Source: Kribbella sp. NBC_01245 | GTDB lineage: Bacteria; Actinomycetota; Actinomycetes; Propionibacteriales; Kribbellaceae | Length of the DNA: 64,000 bases | Assembly: GCF_036226525.1 (NCBI RefSeq) | Contig: NZ_CP108487.1 | Location: 5,084,001-5,148,000, forward strand | Direction: 5' to 3' | Part shown: one piece after another, positions 8,259 to 16,597 of the stretch | Numbering within the stretch: position 1 is the first letter of the stretch | Layout of the letters: the number at the start of each line of letters is the position of its first letter | Position numbers and translations under genes: made by a program | Notes under the pieces: generated by a model | What the model was told of the DNA's origin: nothing | The model's input: only the letters and a program-made list of their open reading frames with translations | The model's database searches: none

Positions 8259-9431
8259 TCAGCCTTCGTGGAGGGAGAGGGTGAGGGCTTCGACGGCCAG
8301 CAGAGGGGCGACGTTGGCGTCGATGGCGTCGCGGCAATTGGTGAGGGCGCCGATGCGGCGGATCGTCTGTTCCGGCGTCGTCCGGCGGGCCAGCTGGGCG
8401 ATCTCGCGGTCGAGCTCGGCGTTGATCAGCTCGGCGCCCGCGTTCGTCTGGATCACCAGCACGTCGCGGTAGAGCGCCATCAGGTCGACCAGCGAACGGT
8501 CGAGCACGTCCCGCTCCCAGCGTTTGGCCCGGGCCTTCTGCTGGTCCTCGAGCTCCTTCAACGCGGCGTTGGCCTCGCGCGGTTTGGCGCCCTTGGTGCC
8601 CATACCGAGCGCTTGTTCGAGATCGGCGCGCTCGCGTTGATCGACCTCGGCCGCACTGGCCTTGGCCTCTTCCTTGGCGGCGTCGACCAGCCGGGCGGCC
8701 GCGTTCAGGCAGGAGCCGATGGTGCGCAGCTCGAACGGGACCTTGAGCACGTTGCTGCGGCGCTGCCGAACGACCTCGTCCCGGGCGAGCGCCTTGGCCC
8801 GGCCGATATGCCCCTGCGCGGCGCGAGCGGCGAAGGTGGCCAGCTCCGGGTCGATACCGGTCCGCTCGGCCAGCATCGCGGCGACGTCGGCGGTCGGGGG
8901 CGTGCGCAGCACCAGGAGGCGGCAGCGCGAGCGGATGGTGGGCACGACGTCCTCGACGGTCGGAGCGCACAACACCCAGATCGTGCGGGGCGACGGCTCC
9001 TCGATGCTCTTCAGCAGGGCGTCGGCGGCCTGCTCGGTGAGACGGTCCGCGTCCTCGACGACCATCACCTGCCAGCGGCCCTGGGTCGGGCTCATCGCGG
9101 CCCGGCGGATCAGCTCGCGGATCTCCGCGACCCGGATCGACAGCATTTCGGTCCGGATCAGGGACACGTCGGGATGCGCGCCGGTCATCACGGTCCGGCA
9201 GTTCGTGCACTCGCTGCAGCCCTGGAGCCCGCATTGCAGGGCGGCGGCGAAGGCGCGGCCCGCGTTCGACCGGCCAGAACCCGGTGGGCCGGTGATCAGC
9301 CAGGCGTGCGTCATACCCGCGACGTCGGCGCCGGACATGCCCTGCAGCCGGTTGTCGGCCGCGGCGACGGCACGACGCAGCACCTTGACCGCGGGCTTCT
9401 GGCCGACGAGCTCATCCCAGACACTCACCAC
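8259..9431 (-). CDS. holB: DNA polymerase III subunit delta'
   Basis: This is the clamp-loader delta' subunit, 390 residues, with an AAA+ fold. It shows the order typical of the family: DELVGQ at the N-terminus, a P-loop-like GPPGSGRS, a zinc module C-G-x3-C-x2-C-x2-C (about residues 68-78), Walker-B-like VVEDADRL, sensor-1-like LLKSIEEP and SRC motif IRSRCRLL. The P-loop Lys is replaced by Arg, as expected for a subunit that does not hydrolyse ATP. It starts at GTG (9431, alternative 9428) and overlaps the end of the MFS-tmk gene by 7 bases, so the two are coupled. Confidence 0.92.
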   Translation of the reverse strand: MVSVWDELVGQKPAVKVLRRAVAAADNRLQGMSGADVAGMTHAWLITGPPGSGRSNAGRAFAAALQCGLQGCSECTNCRTVMTGAHPDVSLIRTEMLSIRVAEIRELIRRAAMSPTQGRWQVMVVEDADRLTEQAADALLKSIEEPSPRTIWVLCAPTVEDVVPTIRSRCRLLVLRTPPTADVAAMLAERTGIDPELATFAARAAQGHIGRAKALARDEVVRQRRSNVLKVPFELRTIGSCLNAAARLVDAAKEEAKASAAEVDQRERADLEQALGMGTKGAKPREANAALKELEDQQKARAKRWERDVLDRSLVDLMALYRDVLVIQTNAGAELINAELDREIAQLARRTTPEQTIRRIGALTNCRDAIDANVAPLLAVEALTLSLHEG

Positions 9432-11545
9432 GGCTGCTCCACCCCATTCCCCGACTCGACCCTGTCCTTACTCACCACAGGCGGTACGACGTCGCCGGCC
9501 GGCTCGGACTCGCGCTCGGTCTTGGCCTTCGTCTTGGTCTTGTTCTTGGGCGGCAGTAGTGGCGTGACGCGCGAACGGATCATCGCGGTGAGGGCGTCGC
9601 GATCGGTGGCGGCGTCGAGCACCAGGTAGTGCTGCGGCTCAGTCGCCGCCAACTCCAGGAAGGCCTGCCGGACGCGCTCGTGGAACTCCGCCGGCTCGGC
9701 CTCGATCCGGTCGCGCCGCTCGAATCGCGCGTGCCCGGCCGTGGGCGGCAGATCCAGCAGGATGGTCAGGTTCGGCCGGAGGTCAGCCGTGGCCCAGCGG
9801 TTGACGCGCTCGACGTCATTCCGGTCGAGGTCGCGCCCGGACCCTTGATAGGCCAGCGCGGAGTCGACGTACCGGTCGGTGATGACGACGACACCCCGGC
9901 GCAGTGCAGGCTGGATGACGGCGTCGATGTGCTCGGCCTTGTCGGCCGCGTAGAGCAGGGCCTCGGCGCGATGCGAGATGTCGCCGGTGGCCGGGTCGAG
10001 CACGATCTGGCGCAGCTTCTGGCCGAACTCGGTCGCGCCGGGCTCACGGGTGAGCAGCACCTCGTAGCCCTCGTCGGTGAGCCAGGCGGCCAGCGCGGTG
10101 GACTGGGTCGACTTGCCCGCGCCCTCGCCACCTTCCAGCGCGATGAACAGGCCTTGAGTCGGATACATGCCCGGAGTCTTACCGAAACTGCGCCGCAGGT
10201 CCCGGAGGAAGGGCACGCCGGGCCGGTCGTCCATCTGCCGCCAGGCGAGCAACCCGATCACCACCGCGAGCACGGCCGCGATCAGCATCGTGATGGCGGC
10301 ACCGTTGTAGGTCACCGTCTTGTCGCCGCCGAGGGAGAAGCTGTGCCGGCCGATCGCGCCCGCGGCGAACGGCGCGATCGCGAGCGTCACCGCCAGCACG
10401 GTCCGGACGGCGGACTGGACGAAGGCGAAGGTCCGCCCGCGCACCTCGTCCGGCACCTCCAGCCCGAGCAGGGTGTAGCCGGAGACCCAGGACGCGCCCG
10501 CGCAGAAGCCGAGGCACACCGCGATCATGGTGGCGATCTCGATCTGCTGGATCAACGCCAGCCCGGTCAGGCCGATGCCCGCGCCGACCAGGCCCGCCGC
10601 GAACAGCCGCCGCCGGGACAACCCGGAGAACAGCCGCGGCGCGAACCCCATCCCGAGCGCGAGGCCGCCGAACACCGAACCGAAGAGCAGACCGTAGCCG
10701 GGATCACCTGCGTGCAGGTCCTCGACGTACGTCCGGCCGAGGCCGATCACGACCGCGCCGGCCGCGAAGGCTCCAGAGATGCCGACGACCAGGCCGCGCA
10801 CGACCGGCGTACCGGTGACGAAGGACCAGCCCTCGACCATCGTGCGCCACAACGTCGGGTGCTTCTCGTGGCCGGTGGCGGCCTTACCGATTTCGGCCAC
10901 GGAGATGATCGCCAGTCCGGAGATCGCGAAGGTGGCCGCGTTCAGATAAACCGCGAGGTCGATCGAATTGAGGCCGAGGCCGCCGGTGGCGCGCTCGACG
11001 TTGTTCGCGAGCAGGGTGATCGCGGTGAACAGGGCCGCGGCGGGCAGCGCGGAGCCGTACGTCGTGATCAGGCTGATCTGGTTCGCGGCCTCGAGCCGGT
11101 GCCGGGGCACCAGATTCGGCACGCTGGCGTCCTTGGCCGGGCCCCAGATCAGGCTGACGATCTCGATCAGCACGGTCGCCACCAGCAGCCAGGTGAGCGT
11201 GTGCACGATCGGAATCGTGACGAACAACGCCGCCCGGAGCAGATCGCCGATGATCATCGTCCAGCGCCGGTCCAGCCGGTCGGCGATCCAGCCCGCGACC
11301 GGTCCCATCACCAGCGCGGGCAGCACCCGCAGGAACAGCACCCCACCGATGGCGAAGTTGGCCATCTGATAGTCGTCGCCGGCGAAGGACTTCGCCATCG
11401 CCGTCAACGCGAGCAGGCCGACCCAGTCGCCCAGACTGGACAGCCCGAAACCGATCCAGAGTCGCCGGAACGCCCTGATCCGGAGCACCGCGCGAAGGTC
11501 ATGCGCAGGCGCCGGATCGGTCAGGGGATCGAACGGCTCAGCCAC
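9425..11545 (-). CDS. tmk: MFS transporter fused to thymidylate kinase
   Basis: The protein is a 706-residue fusion. Residues 1 to about 460 form a twelve-helix MFS domain (motif-A-like GPVAGWIADRLDRRW). From about residue 475 a complete dTMP kinase follows, with P-loop EGGEGAGKST, TREPGATEFGQKLR, DRYVDSALAYQG and a LID region around RRDRIEAEP. The kinase makes dTDP from dTMP for DNA synthesis. This fusion is, to my knowledge, common in actinobacteria. What the membrane part transports is unknown, and it may mainly anchor the kinase. The start is GTG. Downstream holB overlaps, forming the usual tmk-holB pair near topA. Confidence 0.93.
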   Translation of the reverse strand: MAEPFDPLTDPAPAHDLRAVLRIRAFRRLWIGFGLSSLGDWVGLLALTAMAKSFAGDDYQMANFAIGGVLFLRVLPALVMGPVAGWIADRLDRRWTMIIGDLLRAALFVTIPIVHTLTWLLVATVLIEIVSLIWGPAKDASVPNLVPRHRLEAANQISLITTYGSALPAAALFTAITLLANNVERATGGLGLNSIDLAVYLNAATFAISGLAIISVAEIGKAATGHEKHPTLWRTMVEGWSFVTGTPVVRGLVVGISGAFAAGAVVIGLGRTYVEDLHAGDPGYGLLFGSVFGGLALGMGFAPRLFSGLSRRRLFAAGLVGAGIGLTGLALIQQIEIATMIAVCLGFCAGASWVSGYTLLGLEVPDEVRGRTFAFVQSAVRTVLAVTLAIAPFAAGAIGRHSFSLGGDKTVTYNGAAITMLIAAVLAVVIGLLAWRQMDDRPGVPFLRDLRRSFGKTPGMYPTQGLFIALEGGEGAGKSTQSTALAAWLTDEGYEVLLTREPGATEFGQKLRQIVLDPATGDISHRAEALLYAADKAEHIDAVIQPALRRGVVVITDRYVDSALAYQGSGRDLDRNDVERVNRWATADLRPNLTILLDLPPTAGHARFERRDRIEAEPAEFHERVRQAFLELAATEPQHYLVLDAATDRDALTAMIRSRVTPLLPPKNKTKTKAKTERESEPAGDVVPPVVSKDRVESGNGVEQPW

Positions 11546-11578
11546 GCCTGCAGCCTAGTCGGGCGCTCCGACAACTCT

Positions 11579-14458
11579 TTACACCGACCGGAAACGCAGG
11601 GAGATCTCCTTCGGCGCCGTGTGCAACTTGTACTGCTCCGACAACGCCGGACCACACGAGTTGGACCCGATCCCGGCCTGGGCCAGATCCAGCGTGACGT
11701 ACGTCGTCTCGCTCGCTGCCAAGTCCGGGTGGTGCCCGGCGTCGGCCAGGTCGGCCGACGTCCAGCGGCGCACGGTCAGCCCGAACAGGTCCGGATCGCC
11801 CTCCACCCGCAGGTCTCCGAGCACGGCCCAGCGAGTGTCCAGGCGTTGACCGTTCTCCTGCGGACGCACGTACGGCGTTTGCAGATCGCTAACGCTCGCC
11901 TGGTACCGCCCGACGGCCGCGGCGGCACGCGTGTCGACGTACGCCTCGTTCGGGCCGGTGCCGAACCAGTCGACCGTCTCGACCGGCGGCAGCTCGAACG
12001 TGATGCCGAGGCGCGGCAGGGTCGCCGGGAACTGCCCGTCGGGCACTACCGACAAGTGCAGGCCGACGGAGTTGTCCTCGGACCGCGTCCAACGCCAGGT
12101 CGAGACGAGGCCCCACTGCAAGGCGGGCGGCGCCGTCCGTACGACGACCTGCCAGGCGCCGTCGACCACCTCGGCCGACACCACCCGATGCTGAACCCGA
12201 TGCAACCCAGCCTCTTCCCACGCCGCGGAGACACCGGGAATCCGGTCGTTATCGGTAGGCGCCCGCCAAACATCCAGCCGCACATTCCGCAACGCGTCGA
12301 GCGAGATCCCGTCCACGGCGACGGTTCCTTCGGCCGCCCCGACGATTGCCGGCACCTGCTCATCGGACCCTTGTGACCCGGCGTGTCGCAGTTCATCGGA
12401 CCCTTGTGACCGCGCGGGCTCGTCGAGCCGGATCTGGCCCCAGGCGATCGGGTGGCCCGCGTCGGCCCAGGACGTCTCCTTGGCGAGCTCCGCCGTGACC
12501 GTCAACCAGGTCTCGCGAGCCGACGAGTCCACCTTTGGCAGCGGCACCACGCACGTCTCCCCTGGCGCCAGCACCGGCACGTCCAGGGCGATGGCCTCGA
12601 CGTGCTGGCCTTCGACCTCGACGATCGCCTGGAAACGCAGGTTCGACGTGTCCTGCACCTCGTACCTGCTGGTGATGCGGATGTTCTTGCCGTCGGCAAC
12701 GATGACCAGCGGCTCGATCACCTTGACGTATTCGGTCATGCCGGGCGAAGGCGTCCGGTCCGGGAAGAGCAGGCCGTCGCAGACGAAGTTGCCGTCGTGG
12801 ATCGTCTCGCCAAAGTCCCCGCCGTACGCGTAGAACTCCTTGCCCTCGGCATCGGTTGTCCGCAGACCGTGGTCGATCCACTCCCAGATGAAGCCGCCCT
12901 GGCAACGCGGGTACTTCTCGAACAGTGCGCGATAGTCCAGCAGCTCGCCCGGACCGTTGCCCATGGCATGCGCATACTCGCAGAGGATGAACGGTTTCCC
13001 CTTGTACAACGTGGGATCCGCGCCGATCGCGTCGACACGTTCAAGCGAGGTGTACATCTGCGAGTAGACGTCGACGAACTCCGCCTCGGTGTCGCGCTCA
13101 TAGTGCACCGGCCGGGACGGATCGCGGTCGTGCGCGAAGTCGTACATCGCGCGCAGGTTGTCGCCCATCCCGCATTCGTTGCCGAGTGACCAGATCACGA
13201 TGCTCGGGTGGTTCTTGTCCCGCTCGACCATGCGGCGCATCCGGTCGACCAGGTCGTCGCGCCAGCGCTCGTCCATCACCGGGTTCGGCAGGTTCGGCGG
13301 CTCGGGCTCGTAGCCGAACCCGTGCGTCTCGAGGTCGCACTCGTCCACGACGTACAGGCCGTACTCGTCGCACAAATCCAGGAAGTGCGGGTGCGGCGGG
13401 TAGTGGCTGGTCCGGACGGAGTTGATCCCGGCCCGCTTCATCAGCAGTACGTCGTCCAGCATGTCCTGCTCGGTCAGCGCGCGGCCGCGATCCGGGTGGA
13501 ACTCGTGCCGGTTGACGCCGTTGAACAGCACACGCCGCCCATTGACCTGGATGACGCCGTCCACGATGGCGACGGTTCGGAACCCCACGCGCAGGCGTAC
13601 CTCACCACCCGGCGTGCGCAGGGTCGCGTCGTACAGGCGGGGCACTTCGGCGCTCCACGGCTCGACGCTCTCGATCGCGACGCGCTCGCCGGTCGCGACC
13701 GACAGCCCGAGCTCCGGTACGACGACCGTGCCCGCGACGTCCGACTCGACCAGGAGCGAGCCGCCGCCGGTCGTGTGGTCGAAGTCGGCATGCACGAAGA
13801 CGTCGGTCGCCGCATCCGGCTGCAGGCGAAGCAGGTTGACCTCGCGGAAGATGCCGGACAGCCACCACATGTCCTGGTCCTCGAGGTAACTGCCGGCGGA
13901 CCACTGGTGCACCCGCACCGCGATCGTCACCTCGTCACCCGCTTCGACGTACTCGGTCAGGTCGAACTCGCTCGGCAGCCGGCTACCCGAGGACCAGCCG
14001 AGCTGCCGGCCGTTCAGCCAGACGGCGAAGCGCGAGTCCACGCCCTCGAACCGCAGCACGATCCTGGCGTTGTCCCAGTCGGCCGGGATCGCCACGGTCC
14101 GGACGTAGTCGCCGGTCGGGTTGTCCGTCGGCACGAACGGCGGCTCCAGCGGGAACGGGTAGACCACATTCGTGTACGCCGGACTGCCGTGGCCGGCCAA
14201 TTGCCAGTGCGACGGCACGGCCAGATCCGACCAGGCGTCCGCCTTGGTATCCGGCGCGGACAGGTCGTCGGGCGCCTCGGCCAGGCTCGGCGAAAGCCGG
14301 AATCGCCAGTCGCCGGTGAGCGGGATGCGGGCCGCGTCATCGTGCAGCCAGGCACGGGCGGGCAGGACGGAGGCGCCGGGCGCGAAGCTCTCGACGTACG
14401 AGTGGTCAGTCGTCACAGGGAACGACCGTACCGTCGGAAGACCGGGATGACCACACAA
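11579..14458 (-). CDS. Beta-galactosidase, glycoside hydrolase family 2 (LacZ type)
   Basis: The protein has 959 residues from ATG, or 945 from the in-frame GTG at 14416; neither start has a good ribosome binding site. The GH2 sugar-binding domain, immunoglobulin-like domain, TIM barrel and C-terminal Bgal_small_N domain follow in order. Acid/base Glu lies in VIWSLGNECG and the nucleophile in ILCEYAHAMGNGPGE. There is no signal peptide, so it is a cytoplasmic retaining beta-galactosidase. An in-frame stretch encoding RSQGSDELRHAGSQGSDEQ, before the last domain, is a copy of a dispersed DNA repeat seen elsewhere only in non-coding sequence. It should fall in a surface linker, so the enzyme is probably still active. 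Confidence 0.92.
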   Translation of the reverse strand: MCGHPGLPTVRSFPVTTDHSYVESFAPGASVLPARAWLHDDAARIPLTGDWRFRLSPSLAEAPDDLSAPDTKADAWSDLAVPSHWQLAGHGSPAYTNVVYPFPLEPPFVPTDNPTGDYVRTVAIPADWDNARIVLRFEGVDSRFAVWLNGRQLGWSSGSRLPSEFDLTEYVEAGDEVTIAVRVHQWSAGSYLEDQDMWWLSGIFREVNLLRLQPDAATDVFVHADFDHTTGGGSLLVESDVAGTVVVPELGLSVATGERVAIESVEPWSAEVPRLYDATLRTPGGEVRLRVGFRTVAIVDGVIQVNGRRVLFNGVNRHEFHPDRGRALTEQDMLDDVLLMKRAGINSVRTSHYPPHPHFLDLCDEYGLYVVDECDLETHGFGYEPEPPNLPNPVMDERWRDDLVDRMRRMVERDKNHPSIVIWSLGNECGMGDNLRAMYDFAHDRDPSRPVHYERDTEAEFVDVYSQMYTSLERVDAIGADPTLYKGKPFILCEYAHAMGNGPGELLDYRALFEKYPRCQGGFIWEWIDHGLRTTDAEGKEFYAYGGDFGETIHDGNFVCDGLLFPDRTPSPGMTEYVKVIEPLVIVADGKNIRITSRYEVQDTSNLRFQAIVEVEGQHVEAIALDVPVLAPGETCVVPLPKVDSSARETWLTVTAELAKETSWADAGHPIAWGQIRLDEPARSQGSDELRHAGSQGSDEQVPAIVGAAEGTVAVDGISLDALRNVRLDVWRAPTDNDRIPGVSAAWEEAGLHRVQHRVVSAEVVDGAWQVVVRTAPPALQWGLVSTWRWTRSEDNSVGLHLSVVPDGQFPATLPRLGITFELPPVETVDWFGTGPNEAYVDTRAAAAVGRYQASVSDLQTPYVRPQENGQRLDTRWAVLGDLRVEGDPDLFGLTVRRWTSADLADAGHHPDLAASETTYVTLDLAQAGIGSNSCGPALSEQYKLHTAPKEISLRFRSV
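12359..12411. repeat. Dispersed doublet repeat, copy A (inside beta-galactosidase gene)
   Basis: CTCATCGGACCCTTGTGACC and, 32 bases on, GTTCATCGGACCCTTGTGAC are separated by a GC-rich linker containing GCGTGTCGC. The same two-unit arrangement occurs at 15059 and, mirrored, at 26331. Here it keeps the reading frame open. Confidence 0.85.
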
Positions 14459-14567
14459 GGTCCAACATTTGTGAACATCGTGCAGGATTTTCCCTGCCGC
14501 GAGTGGTCACCTCCGGTCTCGGCTTCGACCAAGATCGAATGGTCTAGAGATCGACCCTCGCGACGGC

Positions 14568-15053
14568 ATGATCGGTGCCATGACGATCAACCGAGTACTC
14601 GCTCTGCTCGCCGTGCCGGCCGTCCTGGTCGGCTCTGCCGCCACCGCGGGCGCGACCACCGTCGCCGTACCGCCCAACGACACCATGGACACCGCCACCG
14701 AACTCACCGTCGGCCGGATCGTCCAGGACACTCGCGAGGCCACCAATGACGCGGACGATATGACCATCGCCGAGGAGTGCGGCAACGTGATGGCGCCGCA
14801 GAAGGGCAGCGTCTGGTACAAGGTCACCGCGACCACCGACCAGGTCCTGACCGTCGACTCGGCCGGATCCAGCTACAAGGTCGACCTGATCGGCGTCCGG
14901 CGCAGCTCGCCGTACCACCTGTTCGACTGCACCACGAAGAACACCAAGGTCACGCTGAACGTCAAGGCCGGCGAGACCGTCTACCTGCTCAGCATGTCCG
15001 CCTTCCGCGGCGGCGGCTCCGCCGGCACCCTCCACCTAACCGTCACCCGCTAG
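14568..15053 (+). CDS. Small secreted protein of unknown function
   Basis: This 161-residue protein has a Sec signal peptide (INRVLALLAVPAVLVGSAAT, cleavage near AGAT-T). The mature domain of about 130 residues is beta-rich and resembles pre-peptidase C-terminal or jelly-roll folds: PPNDTMDTATELTVG near its start, GSVWYKVTAT in the middle and the tail GTLHLTVTR. That pattern (N-D-x-x-x-x-A-x-x-L, then VWYKV, then a late Thr/Val strand) is common in secreted actinobacterial proteins. It has two cysteines. The start is ATG 14568 or ATG 14580. The gene is divergent from the beta-galactosidase gene and convergent with the Fur gene. Confidence 0.72.
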   Translation: MIGAMTINRVLALLAVPAVLVGSAATAGATTVAVPPNDTMDTATELTVGRIVQDTREATNDADDMTIAEECGNVMAPQKGSVWYKVTATTDQVLTVDSAGSSYKVDLIGVRRSSPYHLFDCTTKNTKVTLNVKAGETVYLLSMSAFRGGGSAGTLHLTVTR

Positions 15054-15058
15054 CGGCC

Positions 15059-15113
15059 AGTTCATCGGGCCCTCGTGACCAGGCGTGGCGAGGTTGATCG
15101 GGCCCTTGTGACC
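15059..15113. repeat. Dispersed doublet repeat, copy B (convergent intergenic)
   Basis: AGTTCATCGGGCCCTCGTGA and, 33 bases on, GGTTGATCGGGCCCTTGTGA are joined by a linker containing GGCGTGGCG. It nearly fills the 70-base gap between the stops of the secreted-protein gene and the Fur gene. The sequence has drifted from copies A and C at a few positions (GGGCCC for GGACCC). Confidence 0.8.
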
Positions 15114-15123
15114 AGGGGCCCGG

Positions 15124-15660
15124 TCAGGCCTCGGCGCAGGCGGCGCAGGTGCCGAGGAGGGCGACCTGTTCCGGGGCCAGGCGGAAGCCGAGGTCGCGCT
15201 GGAGTTTGCGCCGGACCGGGTCCAACGTGTTGCCGGGGGCATCGAGCACGGTCCCGCACTCGGAGCAGCGCAGGTGGATGTGCCGGGGCACGAGATCGCC
15301 CGACAAGTGGTACGTCGTACCGGCGCGGCCGAGGTGCACATGCGTGACCAGTCCGAACTCGCCGAGAGCCTCGAGCGCGCGGTAGACCGTGGCGCGGTGG
15401 ATGCCGGGCCGGAGCCCCTCGGCCCGCTCGCCGATCTGCTCCGCGCTCAGGTGTTCGTCGGTCGCCGCCAGCACCTCGACGACGGCCAGCCGGGCCGGCG
15501 TGACCCGCTCACCGCGCTCGCGCAACCGCGCCGCCGTGACCTCGACGGTGTCACGCAAAGCCTTCGCACCCGTCTTCGCGGCCGTCTTCGCACCAGTCTT
15601 CGTAGCCGTCTTCGGGGCCGTCTTTGGGGCCGTCCGGGCGGTCTTCGCTGGGGTCGCCAT
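15124..15660 (-). CDS. Fur-family metal-dependent transcriptional regulator
   Basis: The protein has 178 residues. The first 45 are a Lys/Thr/Ala-rich tail (KTAPKTATKTGAKTAAK), then comes the Fur winged-helix DNA-binding domain (VTPARLAVVEVLAATDEHLSAEQIG ... HRATVYRALEAL) and the dimer/metal domain with HIHLRCSECG and the C-terminal C-x-x-C of TCAACAE (structural zinc). It is divergent from superoxide dismutase; in Streptomyces a Fur paralogue, Nur, controls Fe-SOD and Ni-SOD. A sod regulator is therefore the natural guess, but Zur or peroxide-responsive roles remain possible. An alternative ATG lies at 15678; the chosen ATG has GGAGG too close for standard spacing. Confidence 0.87.
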   Translation of the reverse strand: MATPAKTARTAPKTAPKTATKTGAKTAAKTGAKALRDTVEVTAARLRERGERVTPARLAVVEVLAATDEHLSAEQIGERAEGLRPGIHRATVYRALEALGEFGLVTHVHLGRAGTTYHLSGDLVPRHIHLRCSECGTVLDAPGNTLDPVRRKLQRDLGFRLAPEQVALLGTCAACAEA

Positions 15661-15793
15661 CCCTCCAGTGTCGCGCATCGGGGCAAGGTGCGGTGTCTTA
15701 TTCAGCGAGCGTTTGCCCCGCCCTCGTTGGGGCACTGAAGCGGAGGAATATAGTCGAGAGTGAACCAGCCTTACTTTCTTCGGAGGATTCGTC

Positions 15794-16420
15794 GTGACCG
15801 ACTACACCCTGCCGGATCTTGGCTATGACTACGGCGCACTCGAGCCGCACATTTCCGGCCAGATCATGGAGCTCCACCACTCCAAGCACCACCAGGCATA
15901 TGTCACCGGCGCGAACACCGCGCTCGAGCAGCTGGCCGAGGCGCGGGAGAAGGACTCCTTCGGCACCGTGAACCAGCTGGGCAAGAACCTCGCGTTCAAC
16001 CTCGCCGGTCACGTGAACCACACCGTGTTCTGGCAGAACCTCTCCCCGGACGGCGGCGACAAGCCGGACGGTGAGCTCGGCGCCGCGGTGGACGAGTTCT
16101 TCGGCTCGTTCGACGCGTTCCGCAAGCACTTCACCGCGAACGCGCTCGGCATCCAGGGCTCCGGCTGGTCGATCCTGGCCTACGACACCCTCGGCCAGAA
16201 GCTCATCATCGAGCAGCTCTACGACCACCAGGGCAACCTCGCCCAGGGCCAGGTCCCGCTGCTGATGCTCGACATGTGGGAGCACGCCTTCTACCTGCAG
16301 TACCGCAACGTCAAGGCCGACTACGTCGAGGCCTTCTGGAACATCGCCCACTGGGGCGACGTCGCCAAGCGCTTCGCCGCCGCCCGCACCCAGACCGCAG
16401 GCCTCATCACCCCCGCCTGA
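15794..16420 (+). CDS. sodA: Superoxide dismutase, Fe/Mn type
   Basis: This 208-residue cytoplasmic enzyme disproportionates superoxide to oxygen and hydrogen peroxide. The metal ligands are visible: His in MELHHSKHHQAYV, His in NLAGHVNHTVFW, and Asp and His in LMLDMWEHAFY. The last motif fits the Mn/Fe SOD family of actinobacteria; metal preference cannot be settled by eye. The start is GTG with a strong CGGAGG ribosome binding site. It is transcribed away from the adjacent Fur-family gene and followed by a textbook terminator hairpin. Confidence 0.95.
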   Translation: MTDYTLPDLGYDYGALEPHISGQIMELHHSKHHQAYVTGANTALEQLAEAREKDSFGTVNQLGKNLAFNLAGHVNHTVFWQNLSPDGGDKPDGELGAAVDEFFGSFDAFRKHFTANALGIQGSGWSILAYDTLGQKLIIEQLYDHQGNLAQGQVPLLMLDMWEHAFYLQYRNVKADYVEAFWNIAHWGDVAKRFAAARTQTAGLITPA

Positions 16421-16432
16421 CCCAGTCCCACC

Positions 16433-16464
16433 CGAAAGGCCCCTCCAGGTGGAGGGGCCTTTCG
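16433..16464 (+). terminator. Rho-independent-type hairpin after superoxide dismutase
   Basis: CGAAAGGCCCCTCCA is followed by a two-base loop and the exact complement TGGAGGGGCCTTTCG, a 15-bp perfect stem 13 bases after the sod stop codon. No long T-run follows, as is usual in high-GC actinobacteria. Confidence 0.88.
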
Positions 16465-16490
16465 CGTTCCCGCGGGTTACCCACACGTCA

Positions 16491-16587
16491 CTTTGCATTC
16501 ATTCGTCGGAATCCGCCCTCGTGACCACAGCGGACCGGTGCAGGTCAGCATGCGGGCGAGGGCGGATTCCGACGAATGAATGCAAAG
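16491..16587. repeat. 31-bp perfect inverted repeat between sod and topA
   Basis: The left arm 16491-16521 (begins CTTTGCATTCATTCGTCGGA) is the exact reverse complement of the right arm 16557-16587. The 35-base loop carries its own short stem (TGACC at 16522, GGTCA at 16543). It ends 10 bases before the topA stop codon and may act as a two-way terminator. The arm ends in a GAATCCGCCCTCGTGACC-like stretch that loosely resembles the dispersed doublet repeat. Confidence 0.9.
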
Positions 16588-16597
16588 GCGGGAGGCG

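Noticed and set aside
9629..12376. 915-residue open frame on the plus strand opposite the MFS-tmk fusion and lacZ
   Set aside because: It crosses two well-supported minus-strand genes and has Arg/Asp/Gln-rich composition with no domain.
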